From an uncultured Bacteroidota bacterium (GTDB lineage: Bacteria > Bacteroidota > Bacteroidia > Bacteroidales > P3): 40,964 nucleotides of DNA. Shown here piece by piece: positions 26,144 through 34,033 of this stretch. The stretch spans positions 1 to 40,964 of the forward strand of contig CADAQX010000019.1 in NCBI GenBank assembly GCA_902790215.1. The letters run 5' to 3'. Under the pieces are notes generated by a model. The model saw only the letters and a program-made list of their open reading frames with translations. It did no database searches and had not been told where the DNA came from. Each line of letters opens with the position of its first letter. The stretch's first letter is position 1. Made by a program: the position numbers and the translations under genes.

Positions 26144-26503
26144 ATGAAAGCACATCAAACCTTCTTCATGGATTGCCACTTAGCTGGCCGCAAGTACTAC
26201 GATGCCGACCTCGTATGGGACTATCTGCGTGTTGGTCAAACCCTGCGTCTCGAGCGGGACATGCAGAACCCGCACGACCCCAACGCCATACAGGTCATCT
26301 TCAACAAAGACAATGAGAACTATCTCCTGGGGTTCATCCCGCGCAGCGACAACAAGCAGCTGGCCGCCTTCCTGGAGATGGGCTGGACCGACATCTTCGA
26401 CTGCCGCATCAACAGCATCACCCCCGACGCCCATCCCGAAAACCAGGTGCACCTCACCATCAGCATCCGCCGCAACGGGAGCACAGGCATCCTGCCTGTC
26501 TAA
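26144..26503 (+). CDS. Stand-alone HIRAN domain protein
   Basis: 119 residues: a single HIRAN domain (HLAGRKYYDADLVWDYLRVG, NPHDPNAIQVIF, LLGFIPRSDN). HIRAN domains bind 3' DNA ends or damaged DNA, and stand-alone bacterial versions are linked by context to DNA repair or defence. The final residues GSTGILPV are encoded by a REP unit, so the natural end of the gene was replaced or extended by REP insertion. It follows the WYL-RAYT gene by about 90 nt with its own promoter. Confidence 0.85.
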   Translation: MKAHQTFFMDCHLAGRKYYDADLVWDYLRVGQTLRLERDMQNPHDPNAIQVIFNKDNENYLLGFIPRSDNKQLAAFLEMGWTDIFDCRINSITPDAHPENQVHLTISIRRNGSTGILPV

Positions 26504-26545
26504 CCCACCTCAACGGGAGTACAGGCATCCTGCCTGTCTAACCCA
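26475..26545. repeat. Two REP-like units at the HIRAN 3' end
   Basis: Two copies of an AACGGGAG(C/T)ACAGGCAT-type unit containing ACAGGCATCCTGCCTGT. The first supplies the HIRAN C-terminus and stop; the second is intergenic. Confidence 0.88.
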
Positions 26546-26691
26546 GAGGCATTGGCTTTTTTCCCATCGACAGGAAAGGTGATAAGTCATGAAACCAACG
26601 TTCATACTCTTATCAAAGGTCGACCTCGGCGGAGCCTGAGGGTTAATTGGATTGATTATTATCGTTATCGTGTGTTTTTATCTCTGGATTA

Positions 26692-26889
26692 AACCCAAAT
26701 CGGTCATTAGGCCGACATATATATCCTTTTCTCGCTTTTTCAGGTCTCTTTATGCCATATCAGCATTTCTTTCGGCATCTTGTCCACATCCCTGTCTCGC
26801 CGTAGCCCGCTACGCCTTCGACAGCGGTATGGCCAATCTGCTCGAAACAAATACTAATCTGGCATAAATCCTAATGACCGATTTGGGTT
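26692..26889. mobile_element. MITE-like element with 20-bp perfect terminal inverted repeats
   Basis: Left end AACCCAAATCGGTCATTAGG (26692-26711) and right end its exact reverse complement (26870-26889) bound 198 nt with no gene. Variants of this terminus occur at 10146-10163, 39087-39105 and 39360-39378. Confidence 0.75.
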
Positions 26890-26995
26890 AAACCCAAATC
26901 CCCTTGTCTCCCTGGCATGAAAGTTAATATCAATACAATAATCCCCATCAGTAGGTTATGCCTGCCGATGGGGTTGTGTAGTTCAGAAAAATCTC

Positions 26996-27586
26996 TTACA
27001 GGCGGCCTTCCACTACCTGCCAATCGACTATCTGCCACAGGGCGGCGAGGTGGTCGGCGCGGCGGTTCTGGTAGTCGAGGTAGTAGGCGTGCTCCCACAC
27101 GTCGAACGTCAGCAGCGGATTCAATCCCATGGTGACGGGGTTCTCCGCATTCTTCTGCTGCGTGATGACCAGCTTGCCGTCCTTGTCGGCCGAGAGCCAT
27201 ACCCATCCGCTGCCGAAGAGGGTGACGCCCTTCTGCTCAAACTCCTTCTTGAATGTCTCCACGCTGCCGAAACTCTTCTCCAGCAAGGCGGCCATTTGGG
27301 CGCTCATGGGCTGCGGCGTGTTGGAGAACTGCTCGAAATAGAGGGTGTGGTTCAGCACCTGTCCGGCGTTGTTGAACAGGCCTCCCTCGGCCTTGCGCAC
27401 CACTTCGCTCAACGGCGTCCCTTCCAGTCCGCTGCCGGGAAGCATCTTGTTCAGGTTGTCCACATAGGCTTTCAGGTGCTTGCCATAGTGGAAGGAAAGG
27501 GTCTCTTTGCTGATTACCGTTCCCAGCTCGTCATAAGCCAGCGCAGGCATAGCGAATTGTCCATCGATAGGCATAATCTCTTTCAT
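26996..27586 (-). CDS. sodB: Superoxide dismutase, Fe/Mn family
   Basis: 196 residues, normal length. Metal ligands are His33 (SFHYGKH), His80 (VLNHTLYF), Asp162 and His166 (DVWEHAYYLDY). The enzyme converts superoxide to oxygen and peroxide in the cytosol. The outer-sphere segments NNAGQV and FGSGWVWLS resemble cambialistic Bacteroidales enzymes that work with iron or manganese. No signal peptide. The 250-nt upstream region contains a 13-bp inverted repeat and a REP fragment, but I see no strong consensus promoter. Confidence 0.95.
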   Translation of the reverse strand: MKEIMPIDGQFAMPALAYDELGTVISKETLSFHYGKHLKAYVDNLNKMLPGSGLEGTPLSEVVRKAEGGLFNNAGQVLNHTLYFEQFSNTPQPMSAQMAALLEKSFGSVETFKKEFEQKGVTLFGSGWVWLSADKDGKLVITQQKNAENPVTMGLNPLLTFDVWEHAYYLDYQNRRADHLAALWQIVDWQVVEGRL

Positions 27587-27602
27587 CTTTGTATAGGTTT
27601 TT

Positions 27603-27719
27603 AGTGTTACTAATTATTTTCAATTCTGTGCTTATAACGTCCTTTTTTCAATAATATTGCATCGCTGCCACCCATTCTCTGCGTCATCTTTCCCCCAAAA
27701 AACCGCAATTAGTAACACT
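27603..27719. repeat. 13-bp inverted repeat upstream of sodB
   Basis: AGTGTTACTAATT (27603-27615) and AATTAGTAACACT (27707-27719) are perfect reverse complements 91 nt apart, within the sodB leader. They could be regulatory or the termini of a tiny insertion. Confidence 0.55.
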
Positions 27720-27821
27720 CATCTTCCGCTTTCACCCATACATTACACCTCCGGTAATCAAAAAAAAACACTTTTCTTTTTACATGCTGCAGAACTGTGT
27801 GCCAATCATTTATAATCATCT

Positions 27822-27845
27822 TGACAAGCTGGAAGCTTGTACCCC
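27822..27845. repeat. Isolated REP-like unit
   Basis: TGACAAGCTGGAAGCTTGTA is a palindrome very close to the last unit beside the RAYT (25664-25683). Confidence 0.75.
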
Positions 27846-27857
27846 CTTGAAAAAAAA

Positions 27858-27904
27858 CTTGCTAATTCAAGAATAGTTTGTAACTTTGCAGCGCAAAGTA
27901 CTCT
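27858..27904 (+). promoter_or_regulatory. Promoter and palindromic operator of the membrane protein-wHTH operon
   Basis: CTTG (27858-27861), 19 nt, TAACTTTG (27881-27888). Overlapping the -7 box and start site is ACTTTGC-agc-GCAAAGT, followed by ACTCT. The same palindrome with ACTCT recurs before creD (28869-28890). The wHTH gene between them is the natural candidate regulator. Confidence 0.7.
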
Positions 27905-27914
27905 TAAATACAAT

Positions 27915-28553
27915 ATGAACAACAACGAAGCCATCAACACGCTCAACGAGATAAAGGACCTGATGAAAAAGTCCTCCCGTTTTCAGACCATCAGCGGCCT
28001 GTCGATAATCATTATAGGCATCTATGCCTCCATCGTCTCCCTTGGAGCCTGGCTGCTGCTTGGCGACCACGAGCCCTACAGCTGGCTGCCCTCTTGGAGC
28101 CTGGACCTTTCCATCAACACTCCGGGCCGCACCTGGGTGGCCATTCTCTGTGCACTTGCTCTCGTCGTCGTCTCTTTCGGCACGGTCTGCATCATGTCAT
28201 ACGCCAAGACGAAACGGCAGAACCACCAGTTCTCGTTCGACCAGACCGTGCGCCGTCCCCTGCTCCACTTCTTCGTGCCCGCAGTCACCGGCGGCCTACT
28301 CTGCCTGGCTATGCTGCTGCAGGGTCACTATGGCCTCACCTCCTCCTTTATGCTGGTCTTCTACGGCCTGGCCCTTATCAACTGCTCCCACTACACCACC
28401 TCCTCCATCGCTCTGCTGGGCTATGGCGAGCTTCTCCTCGGCATCATCGACTGTTTCCTCATCAGTCACGGCATCCTCTTCTGGTTCCTCGGCTTCGGCC
28501 TTTGGCACATCGTCTTCGGCATCTTCTTCACCCTCAATAGCCATAAGTCATGA
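27915..28553 (+). CDS. Multi-pass membrane protein of the wHTH-CreD locus
   Basis: 212 residues from the ATG at 27915 (MNNNEAINTLNEIKDLMKKS). About six membrane helices (SIIIIGIYASIVSLGAWLL, TWVAILCALALVVVSFGTV and others). Similar proteins precede a winged-helix regulator and CreD in Bacteroidetes, where the set is thought to respond to envelope stress. Its stop overlaps the wHTH start (ATGA). An open frame extends upstream to 27837 but crosses the promoter. No enzymatic motif. Confidence 0.78.
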   Translation: MNNNEAINTLNEIKDLMKKSSRFQTISGLSIIIIGIYASIVSLGAWLLLGDHEPYSWLPSWSLDLSINTPGRTWVAILCALALVVVSFGTVCIMSYAKTKRQNHQFSFDQTVRRPLLHFFVPAVTGGLLCLAMLLQGHYGLTSSFMLVFYGLALINCSHYTTSSIALLGYGELLLGIIDCFLISHGILFWFLGFGLWHIVFGIFFTLNSHKS

Positions 28554-28852
28554 TTCCAACTCTCAACGGCATAAACAAAGCCTTCGAGAGCAAGGCGCGA
28601 CTCGGCATCATGTCGGTGCTGATGGTCAACGAGAGCGTGGATTTCTCCACCCTCAAGTCGCTCCTTTCACTCACCGACGGCAACCTGGCCAGCCACACCC
28701 GCGCCCTCGAGGAGCTGGGCTATATCCAGTGCGAGAAACGCTTCATCGGACGCAAGCCAAACACCTCCTTCTCCATCACCAAGGCAGGCAGCCAGGCTTT
28801 CAAGGAACACCTCAAGGCTCTCGAAGACTTTATCAAGAACACCTCTGCCTAA
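28550..28852 (+). CDS. Winged-helix transcriptional regulator
   Basis: 100 residues, a single winged helix-turn-helix of the HTH_34/MarR-like type: FESKARLGIMSVLMVNESV, LKSLLSLTDGNLASHTRALE as recognition region, then the wing YIQCEKRFIGRKPNTSFSIT. Overlap with the membrane-protein gene (ATGA) links it to that product. Near-identical palindromes lie at both flanking promoters (27883-27904 and 28869-28890), so it probably represses its own operon and creD. The ligand or signal is unknown. Confidence 0.85.
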   Translation: MIPTLNGINKAFESKARLGIMSVLMVNESVDFSTLKSLLSLTDGNLASHTRALEELGYIQCEKRFIGRKPNTSFSITKAGSQAFKEHLKALEDFIKNTSA

Positions 28853-28868
28853 TTTTTTTACCTTATTC

Positions 28869-28890
28869 ACTTTGCACTACAAAGTACTCT
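28869..28890 (+). promoter_or_regulatory. Palindromic operator before creD
   Basis: ACTTTG-cacta-CAAAGT followed by ACTCT. It differs from the upstream copy only in the centre of the palindrome. TCACTTTG here may double as a -7 box. Confidence 0.65.
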
Positions 28891-28934
28891 CAAACAAACG
28901 ACACAAAGATAATAACAACATAAAATACAAAACA

Positions 28935-30230
28935 ATGGAAAACATCAATCCCAAAAACATCCTGCCTAACGACAATTCACGCAATAGTCTCAAACTCGGT
29001 ATCAAGCTGTTGCTCATCCTAATCATCAGCATTCTGCTGCTCATCCCGCAAGCCATCATCATGAACATGGTGAACGAGCGCAGCAGCACCGAGACAGCAG
29101 CCAACCTCGAAGTCACCGAGAAATGGGGCAGCGGGCAGACCCTCACGGGTCCCGTGCTCTTCATCCCGGGCGACTCGGCAGCCAACAACATCTATCTGCT
29201 GCCCGAAGACCTCGACATCAAGGGCGACATCCAATCCCGCATGCTGAAACGCGGCATCTATGACTTTACCGTCTATGAGACCACGCTCGACCTCAGCGGC
29301 CACTTCGCCCTCTCGAAGGAAATCAAAGCCGAACAGCTGAAACACCTGCGTACCGAACGCGCCAAGCTGCTCTTTGCTATCACCGACTTCAAAGGCTTTG
29401 CCGACAATCCCACGCTCCTCTATAACGGCCAGCCCGCGGACCTTTCCTCCGAAGCACTGCACCTGGGCAGCCACAACGCTCTCTCTTGTGCTGTAGATAT
29501 CCAGCCTATCCTCAACGGCGACAAAGTTACCTACCGCCTCACTGTGCCCCTTAAAGGTTCCAACTACCTCTACTTCCTGCCCGTGGGACGCACCACCTCG
29601 CTGCACCTCTCCTCCGACTGCCCCACACCCAGCTTCACCGGCCGCTACCTGCCCGCCGACCGCGAGGTGAATGAACAAGGATTTACCGCCGACTGGAAGG
29701 TGCTGGCCCTCAACCGCGACTTTGCCCAGGTGCTCAGCTCTCACAGCGAGCTGCGCAATGCCCAGTCGTTTGGGGTTGACCTCAAGGTGCCTGTGGAGCA
29801 ATACCAGCAGACCACCCGCAGCATCAAGTACGCCTATCTCATCATCCTGCTCACTTTTGCCGTAGTTTTCTTTGTCGAGAACCGCCGCCTTACCCCCGTC
29901 CATCCCGTACAGTACGCCCTCGTGGGCATTGCCCTCATGCTCTTCTACGTCCTGCTGCTCTCCTTCTCCGAGCACCTTACCTTCCTTCTCTCGTACATCA
30001 TCGCCTCAGTCATGACCATCGGCCTCATTACCCTCTTCATGCGCGCGCTGCTCAAGAACCACCGCGCCGCTCTCCTCATCGGGCTGCTGCTCCTCATCCT
30101 CTACACCTTCATCTACGTCATCATGCAGCTGGAGAGCTATGCACTACTGGTCGGCAGCCTCGGGGTCTTCATCATCCTGGCCGCAGCCATGTACGCCTCG
30201 CAGAAAATCAATTGGTACCAAAAGAATTGA
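28935..30230 (+). CDS. creD: CreD-family inner-membrane protein
   Basis: 431 residues from the ATG at 28935. One N-terminal membrane helix (about 18-37, LLLILIISILLLIPQAIIM) and the CreD motif near MVNERSS. A large periplasmic domain follows (EKWGSGQTLTGPVLFIPG), then five or six C-terminal helices. CreD is an envelope-stress associated inner-membrane protein in proteobacteria; in Bacteroidetes it pairs with a winged-helix regulator, as here. Spacing of 82 nt and the shared operator suggest separate but co-regulated transcription. Biochemical role unknown. Confidence 0.9.
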   Translation: MENINPKNILPNDNSRNSLKLGIKLLLILIISILLLIPQAIIMNMVNERSSTETAANLEVTEKWGSGQTLTGPVLFIPGDSAANNIYLLPEDLDIKGDIQSRMLKRGIYDFTVYETTLDLSGHFALSKEIKAEQLKHLRTERAKLLFAITDFKGFADNPTLLYNGQPADLSSEALHLGSHNALSCAVDIQPILNGDKVTYRLTVPLKGSNYLYFLPVGRTTSLHLSSDCPTPSFTGRYLPADREVNEQGFTADWKVLALNRDFAQVLSSHSELRNAQSFGVDLKVPVEQYQQTTRSIKYAYLIILLTFAVVFFVENRRLTPVHPVQYALVGIALMLFYVLLLSFSEHLTFLLSYIIASVMTIGLITLFMRALLKNHRAALLIGLLLLILYTFIYVIMQLESYALLVGSLGVFIILAAAMYASQKINWYQKN

Positions 30231-30348
30231 GATTTGAGAATTGAGAATTGAGAATTAAATTGCTCTTATGGTATATCTGATTGGTTTTTACCACAGCCTC
30301 GAAGATGTAATACCGAAATAAATCATACTCATAAAAAACTATTAAACA

Positions 30349-32061
30349 ATGAAAACCTCATTCCTCCGTCGGCGCTTTGCCCGCTTTGCCGTCCTGCTGC
30401 GCACAGCTCTCACCGGCCACCCTGTGGAGCTGCTCATCCTGCTCCACGCCACCGCAGCCGCTTGCGCCTCCGTCTATCTCCTGCACCACACCTGGATGCA
30501 CCCCGCAGTCTATGCTCCCTTTGCCGTCATCGCAGCCCTCAGCCTCTCCTTCTACCGGGAGAGGCACCGCTGGGCCGTCGTCGCCTATTGGGCTTTGCTG
30601 CCCCTCTACCTGCTCACCCTATTCCTGCCCGACGCTTGGCGCAGCAGTGCCGAACTCCACTACCTCTACGCCACCCTCCCGGCCATCTACCTGCTGGCTC
30701 GCCGTGTGAAAGACAACAGCCGCTACAGCCTCCGCTTCTACAGCATGGCGCGCTCGTTGACGCTGGCTCTCGGCATCGCCACCTTCCTCATGGCCATTCT
30801 CATGCTTATCCTCGGCTCAATCGAAACGCTCTTCCACCCCGACCCCTCCATTTTTAACAAATGCTATGACCTCGTCTTGACTGTCTGCTATCCCTTGGTG
30901 GCACCCCTCGTCTTCATCGGCCTCGAGTCCACCTCCCGGACACCCGCCGTCAGCAAACTGGAGACCATATTACTCAACTACATCCTCACTCCTGCCCTGC
31001 TGCTCTACAACCTCATCCTCTATGTCTATGCCGCCACCATTCTCTTCCGCTGGGATTTGCCGCAGGCCTCTGTCGCCACAATGGTGACAATCTTCATCTC
31101 TGTACAGGTAATCCTCGACATCGTGCGGCCGCTCCTCAACCGCCAGCCCTTTGCGTGGTATTTCCGATGGTTCGGCCTCATCGCCCTGCCGCTGGTGGTG
31201 CTCTTCTGGGTGGCCACAGGCTACCGGCTGTCGCAATACGGCCTCACCATCGACCGCTGCTTCCTGCTCCTCGCCGGTGTGCTGATGACCCTCTACTGCC
31301 TCCTCACCCCCTTCCTGCGCTCCAAACCTTGGTTCTGGCTTACCATCGCCGCTGTGGCGGGCATCGTCGTCCTCACCCTCGGCGGTCCCCTCTCCGCTCG
31401 CCAACTCTCTCTCTCCGCACAGTTAACCCTCATCCGCACCAACGCCGCCGAAGCGCACATACTCACCCCCCAAGGCACCATCGACACCGCCGCCTTCCAT
31501 CCCGACCCCGCCGACACCCTCTATGCCCCGCAGCACCGCGCTGCCTATCAGGCCATGCTCTACATTGAGCACGACCTCGGCGACACACTCGTGCTGGGGC
31601 GTGAGCTCGGTCTCGACCGCGCCGACTACCTCGACCGTCTCAGCGACCGCACCGCCCGCCACGCAAAAGCCTACCGCTTTGACAACGACTGGTACCGCTA
31701 CGAAGAGCAATACTCCACCCAAAACTTCTACCTCAACAATGACAGCGACAAGAATATCATCGATGTTTCGGACTACAACCGCTTGTTCCTCAACCAACGA
31801 TACAGTGCAGGCGAAAGCATCCCATACCCCGGCGGAACCATCGACGCCGACACCCTTCTGGCCGCACAACTCGCCAAGATAGGCTACACCCTGCGCAGCA
31901 ACCTCGACCAAGACAAACTCGACAAACACAAAGAGCAACTGCTCACCTACACCAGCCCCGACGGCTCCGTCCTCATCGTCTTCGACGGGATGCAAATCTC
32001 CAAAGCCGACAGTCTCAACCACCTCTTCACCGCCCACATCTGCTACGCCCTGTCCCGATAA
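30349..32061 (+). CDS. DUF4153-type membrane protein
   Basis: 570 residues with about ten membrane helices in the first 370, then a long soluble C-terminal domain on the far side. The pattern and phrases such as LLNYILTPALLLYNLILYVY fit DUF4153 proteins, which often lie near sensor or regulator genes in Bacteroidetes. No catalytic motif is seen. It is followed 3 nt later by another membrane protein, so the two form an operon. Very GC-rich codon use causes long spurious antisense frames here. Confidence 0.75.
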   Translation: MKTSFLRRRFARFAVLLRTALTGHPVELLILLHATAAACASVYLLHHTWMHPAVYAPFAVIAALSLSFYRERHRWAVVAYWALLPLYLLTLFLPDAWRSSAELHYLYATLPAIYLLARRVKDNSRYSLRFYSMARSLTLALGIATFLMAILMLILGSIETLFHPDPSIFNKCYDLVLTVCYPLVAPLVFIGLESTSRTPAVSKLETILLNYILTPALLLYNLILYVYAATILFRWDLPQASVATMVTIFISVQVILDIVRPLLNRQPFAWYFRWFGLIALPLVVLFWVATGYRLSQYGLTIDRCFLLLAGVLMTLYCLLTPFLRSKPWFWLTIAAVAGIVVLTLGGPLSARQLSLSAQLTLIRTNAAEAHILTPQGTIDTAAFHPDPADTLYAPQHRAAYQAMLYIEHDLGDTLVLGRELGLDRADYLDRLSDRTARHAKAYRFDNDWYRYEEQYSTQNFYLNNDSDKNIIDVSDYNRLFLNQRYSAGESIPYPGGTIDADTLLAAQLAKIGYTLRSNLDQDKLDKHKEQLLTYTSPDGSVLIVFDGMQISKADSLNHLFTAHICYALSR

Positions 32062-32064
32062 AAG

Positions 32065-32886
32065 ATGAAATATCTCAAACTCATCCCCGCCCTGCTTGTC
32101 ACCGCCGCCATTATCGCACTGTGGTACGACGACTTCGTCATCCTGCTCCTCGTTGTCTTCCTCTTCTGGCTCTTCGTCCCCATTGCCGTTGCCGCCCTCT
32201 ACTTCCTGGTCAAAGCCCGCCGCTGCCGCGACACCTACGAGAAAGTCACCGTTGCCTGGGGCATCCTCAACCTCCTGCTGCTCGTGGGCACCTATGTGTG
32301 GCTCTGCCTCAACAACCCAAACGCCGAGCGCCTGGCCAAGCACTACGACAGCCATCGCGACGACCTCTCCCGTCTGGTTCAATACACCCGCCAGGCCATT
32401 GACCTGGGTGCCTACATCCATCTCGAATTCGAGCACGGCAAAGCCTCCATCTTCCATGTGCAAGCCCCAAGCGACCCGCTCCTCTCGCAACACTGGGATG
32501 ACGCCGAGCGCAACAAAGACTCCATCATGGCCGTCGTTGGCCTCACCCCCTCCGAGTACAAAGAGATTCACCGTTTGCTGCGGCAGGCTGGCTGCATCGG
32601 CATCACACTCTCCTCCGGTCGCGACGACGACTCCACCGCAGTAGTCGATTGGCGTCGCGACCTCATGGGCATGTACTCCTACATCCTTTTCGACCGCCCC
32701 ACCACCCCGCAGGAAGACTCCACCTTCCGCACCGACCCCATGTTCATCCCCTACACCGACCGCGTCGTCCTGCAATACAGCGGTGGAGCCATAGGCCGCC
32801 AGTCCTTCACACAGGAGGAGCGGCAGCCCTTCCTTGCCGGCCTTTGCCGCGCCTCGCGCCAAAGTGCCCCTGCCGCCGAACCCTGA
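32065..32886 (+). CDS. Membrane protein of unknown function
   Basis: 273 residues. Two N-terminal helices in close succession (LIPALLVTAAIIALWY, FVILLLVVFLFWLFVPIAVAA) are followed by a third (ILNLLLLVGTYVWLCL) and a soluble domain of about 175 residues. The start is 3 nt after the DUF4153 stop. Function unknown; probably acts with its neighbour. Confidence 0.7.
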   Translation: MKYLKLIPALLVTAAIIALWYDDFVILLLVVFLFWLFVPIAVAALYFLVKARRCRDTYEKVTVAWGILNLLLLVGTYVWLCLNNPNAERLAKHYDSHRDDLSRLVQYTRQAIDLGAYIHLEFEHGKASIFHVQAPSDPLLSQHWDDAERNKDSIMAVVGLTPSEYKEIHRLLRQAGCIGITLSSGRDDDSTAVVDWRRDLMGMYSYILFDRPTTPQEDSTFRTDPMFIPYTDRVVLQYSGGAIGRQSFTQEERQPFLAGLCRASRQSAPAAEP

Positions 32887-33070
32887 GCCCCGCGACAAAA
32901 GACAGCCGCTGCAACAGGGCATAATTACGCCGCAACAGTCAATCCGGCACTGGAATATGGCCACTGAAGCTGGCACAGAGCCATCTTTTTGAAATACCAT
33001 GTATATGATTAATCCTGTGTGTATTAACCACACAAATCAGACAGATGCAAGGGGTTTGAAGGAAAAAAAA

Positions 33071-33101
33071 TTGTCCAAGTGCAAAAAAATTAGTAATTTT
33101 G
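33071..33101 (+). promoter_or_regulatory. Promoter of the zapA operon
   Basis: TTG (33071-33073), 20 nt, TAATTTTG (33094-33101), about 33 nt before the first start codon. Good fit to the Bacteroidetes consensus. Confidence 0.75.
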
Positions 33102-33133
33102 CACCGCTTTTTGTAGTGTAAACTGACATTGTT

Positions 33134-33427
33134 ATGTTTGATTTTGAAACCACCGTCGCGGAGATCGAACTGAAGGTACGGAAGCTGAAGAAAGAGAACG
33201 AGCTTCTGCGGGCAGAGATGGAGAAAACCAACGGGCAGTGCCAGGAGCTACAGAGGCAGAACGAACAACTTAACATATTAATTAATAATTTAAAGGAACA
33301 AAACAATAATTTAAAACTCGGGAACACGCTGACTCAAAAGGGCGATTCTGTAGAGATAAGACTTAAGATCAACCAACTGATACGAAGCATAGACAAAAGT
33401 TTGGAATTAATCAACAAATCGGAATAG
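33134..33427 (+). CDS. Coiled-coil protein, ZapB-like
   Basis: 97 residues, almost wholly coiled coil (about 8-60: EIELKVRKLKKENELLRAEM, then QRQNEQLNILINNLKEQNN), with a short C-terminal helix. It sits 24 nt upstream of zapA in the same operon, the position of a ZapB-like division-ring partner in Bacteroidetes. ZapB is inferred from shape and context, not from sequence identity. Confidence 0.7.
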   Translation: MFDFETTVAEIELKVRKLKKENELLRAEMEKTNGQCQELQRQNEQLNILINNLKEQNNNLKLGNTLTQKGDSVEIRLKINQLIRSIDKSLELINKSE

Positions 33428-33451
33428 TCGAAAACAACAACAGGCAATACC

Positions 33452-33736
33452 ATGAGCGAACTACCGGCCACCATCCACATACTGGACAGGCCATACAAAA
33501 TGAGAATCAATGCGGATGACGAGCAGTTTCTGCGCGAAGCTGGTGTATTGATAGACTCTCAGGCAAAAGAGTACGCGAAGATGTATGCCTACAACGACCG
33601 CCAGGATTTGTTGGCCATGGTGGCCCTCACCCAGATTACCCAGCTCCTGAAACTGCAACACAAGCAGCAGTTTCGCGACACACGGCTGGAGGGCAGGCTC
33701 ACCGAGATAAACCAACTGCTCGACAGGGCTGATTAG
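33452..33736 (+). CDS. zapA: Cell division protein ZapA
   Basis: 94 residues, the normal length. ZapA features: an N-terminal beta-hairpin binding region (IHILDRPYKMRINADDEQFL), AKMYAYNDRQDLLAMVAL and a C-terminal coiled coil. ZapA bundles FtsZ filaments at midcell. It follows the coiled-coil gene and precedes a 6S RNA candidate and rny. Confidence 0.92.
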   Translation: MSELPATIHILDRPYKMRINADDEQFLREAGVLIDSQAKEYAKMYAYNDRQDLLAMVALTQITQLLKLQHKQQFRDTRLEGRLTEINQLLDRAD

Positions 33737-33811
33737 GCACGGCATGCAGCACGCAGCCACACTTCGGTCTGCGATGCCGCAACAGCGAAGCCGCCTACTA
33801 AAAGAGAATAT

Positions 33812-33966
33812 CCTGCATCGAATCCGAAACAGTTTGTAAACTCAACACCATTTACAAACCGAGTAAGCTCAGGGGTGGGTAGGTTGTATAACTGAGACAC
33901 CCGGCACTCAAATCCTATCAGTTCAGAGTTTACCATAACTCCCGGAGGATTCGGTGCAGGTTTTTT
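33812..33966 (+). ncRNA. ssrS: Probable 6S RNA (SsrS)
   Basis: The gap between zapA and rny holds a long closing stem: CCTGCATCGAATCC (33812-33825) pairs with GGATTCGGTGCAGG (33947-33960) with a single G-U, followed by six U. Inside is an irregular rod with a GTTTGTAAA/TTTACAAAC hairpin. A long closed rod with an internal bulge, a terminal U-run and a place beside zapA all fit 6S RNA, which binds RNA polymerase. The 5' boundary is approximate; it could begin near 33770. Confidence 0.62.
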
Positions 33967-34033
33967 AACTATATTGAACTGAAAGACCCTTCGCCCAGCG
34001 CACGCTCCCCTTAAAACCACTCAACAACAAACT

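Noticed and set aside
31423-33033. Very long antisense open frame (over 500 codons) opposite the DUF4153 gene and its neighbour
   Set aside because: It is a product of GC-rich codon bias. It spans two real genes and the intergenic gap, has low-complexity Gly/Val/Glu composition, and matches no family.
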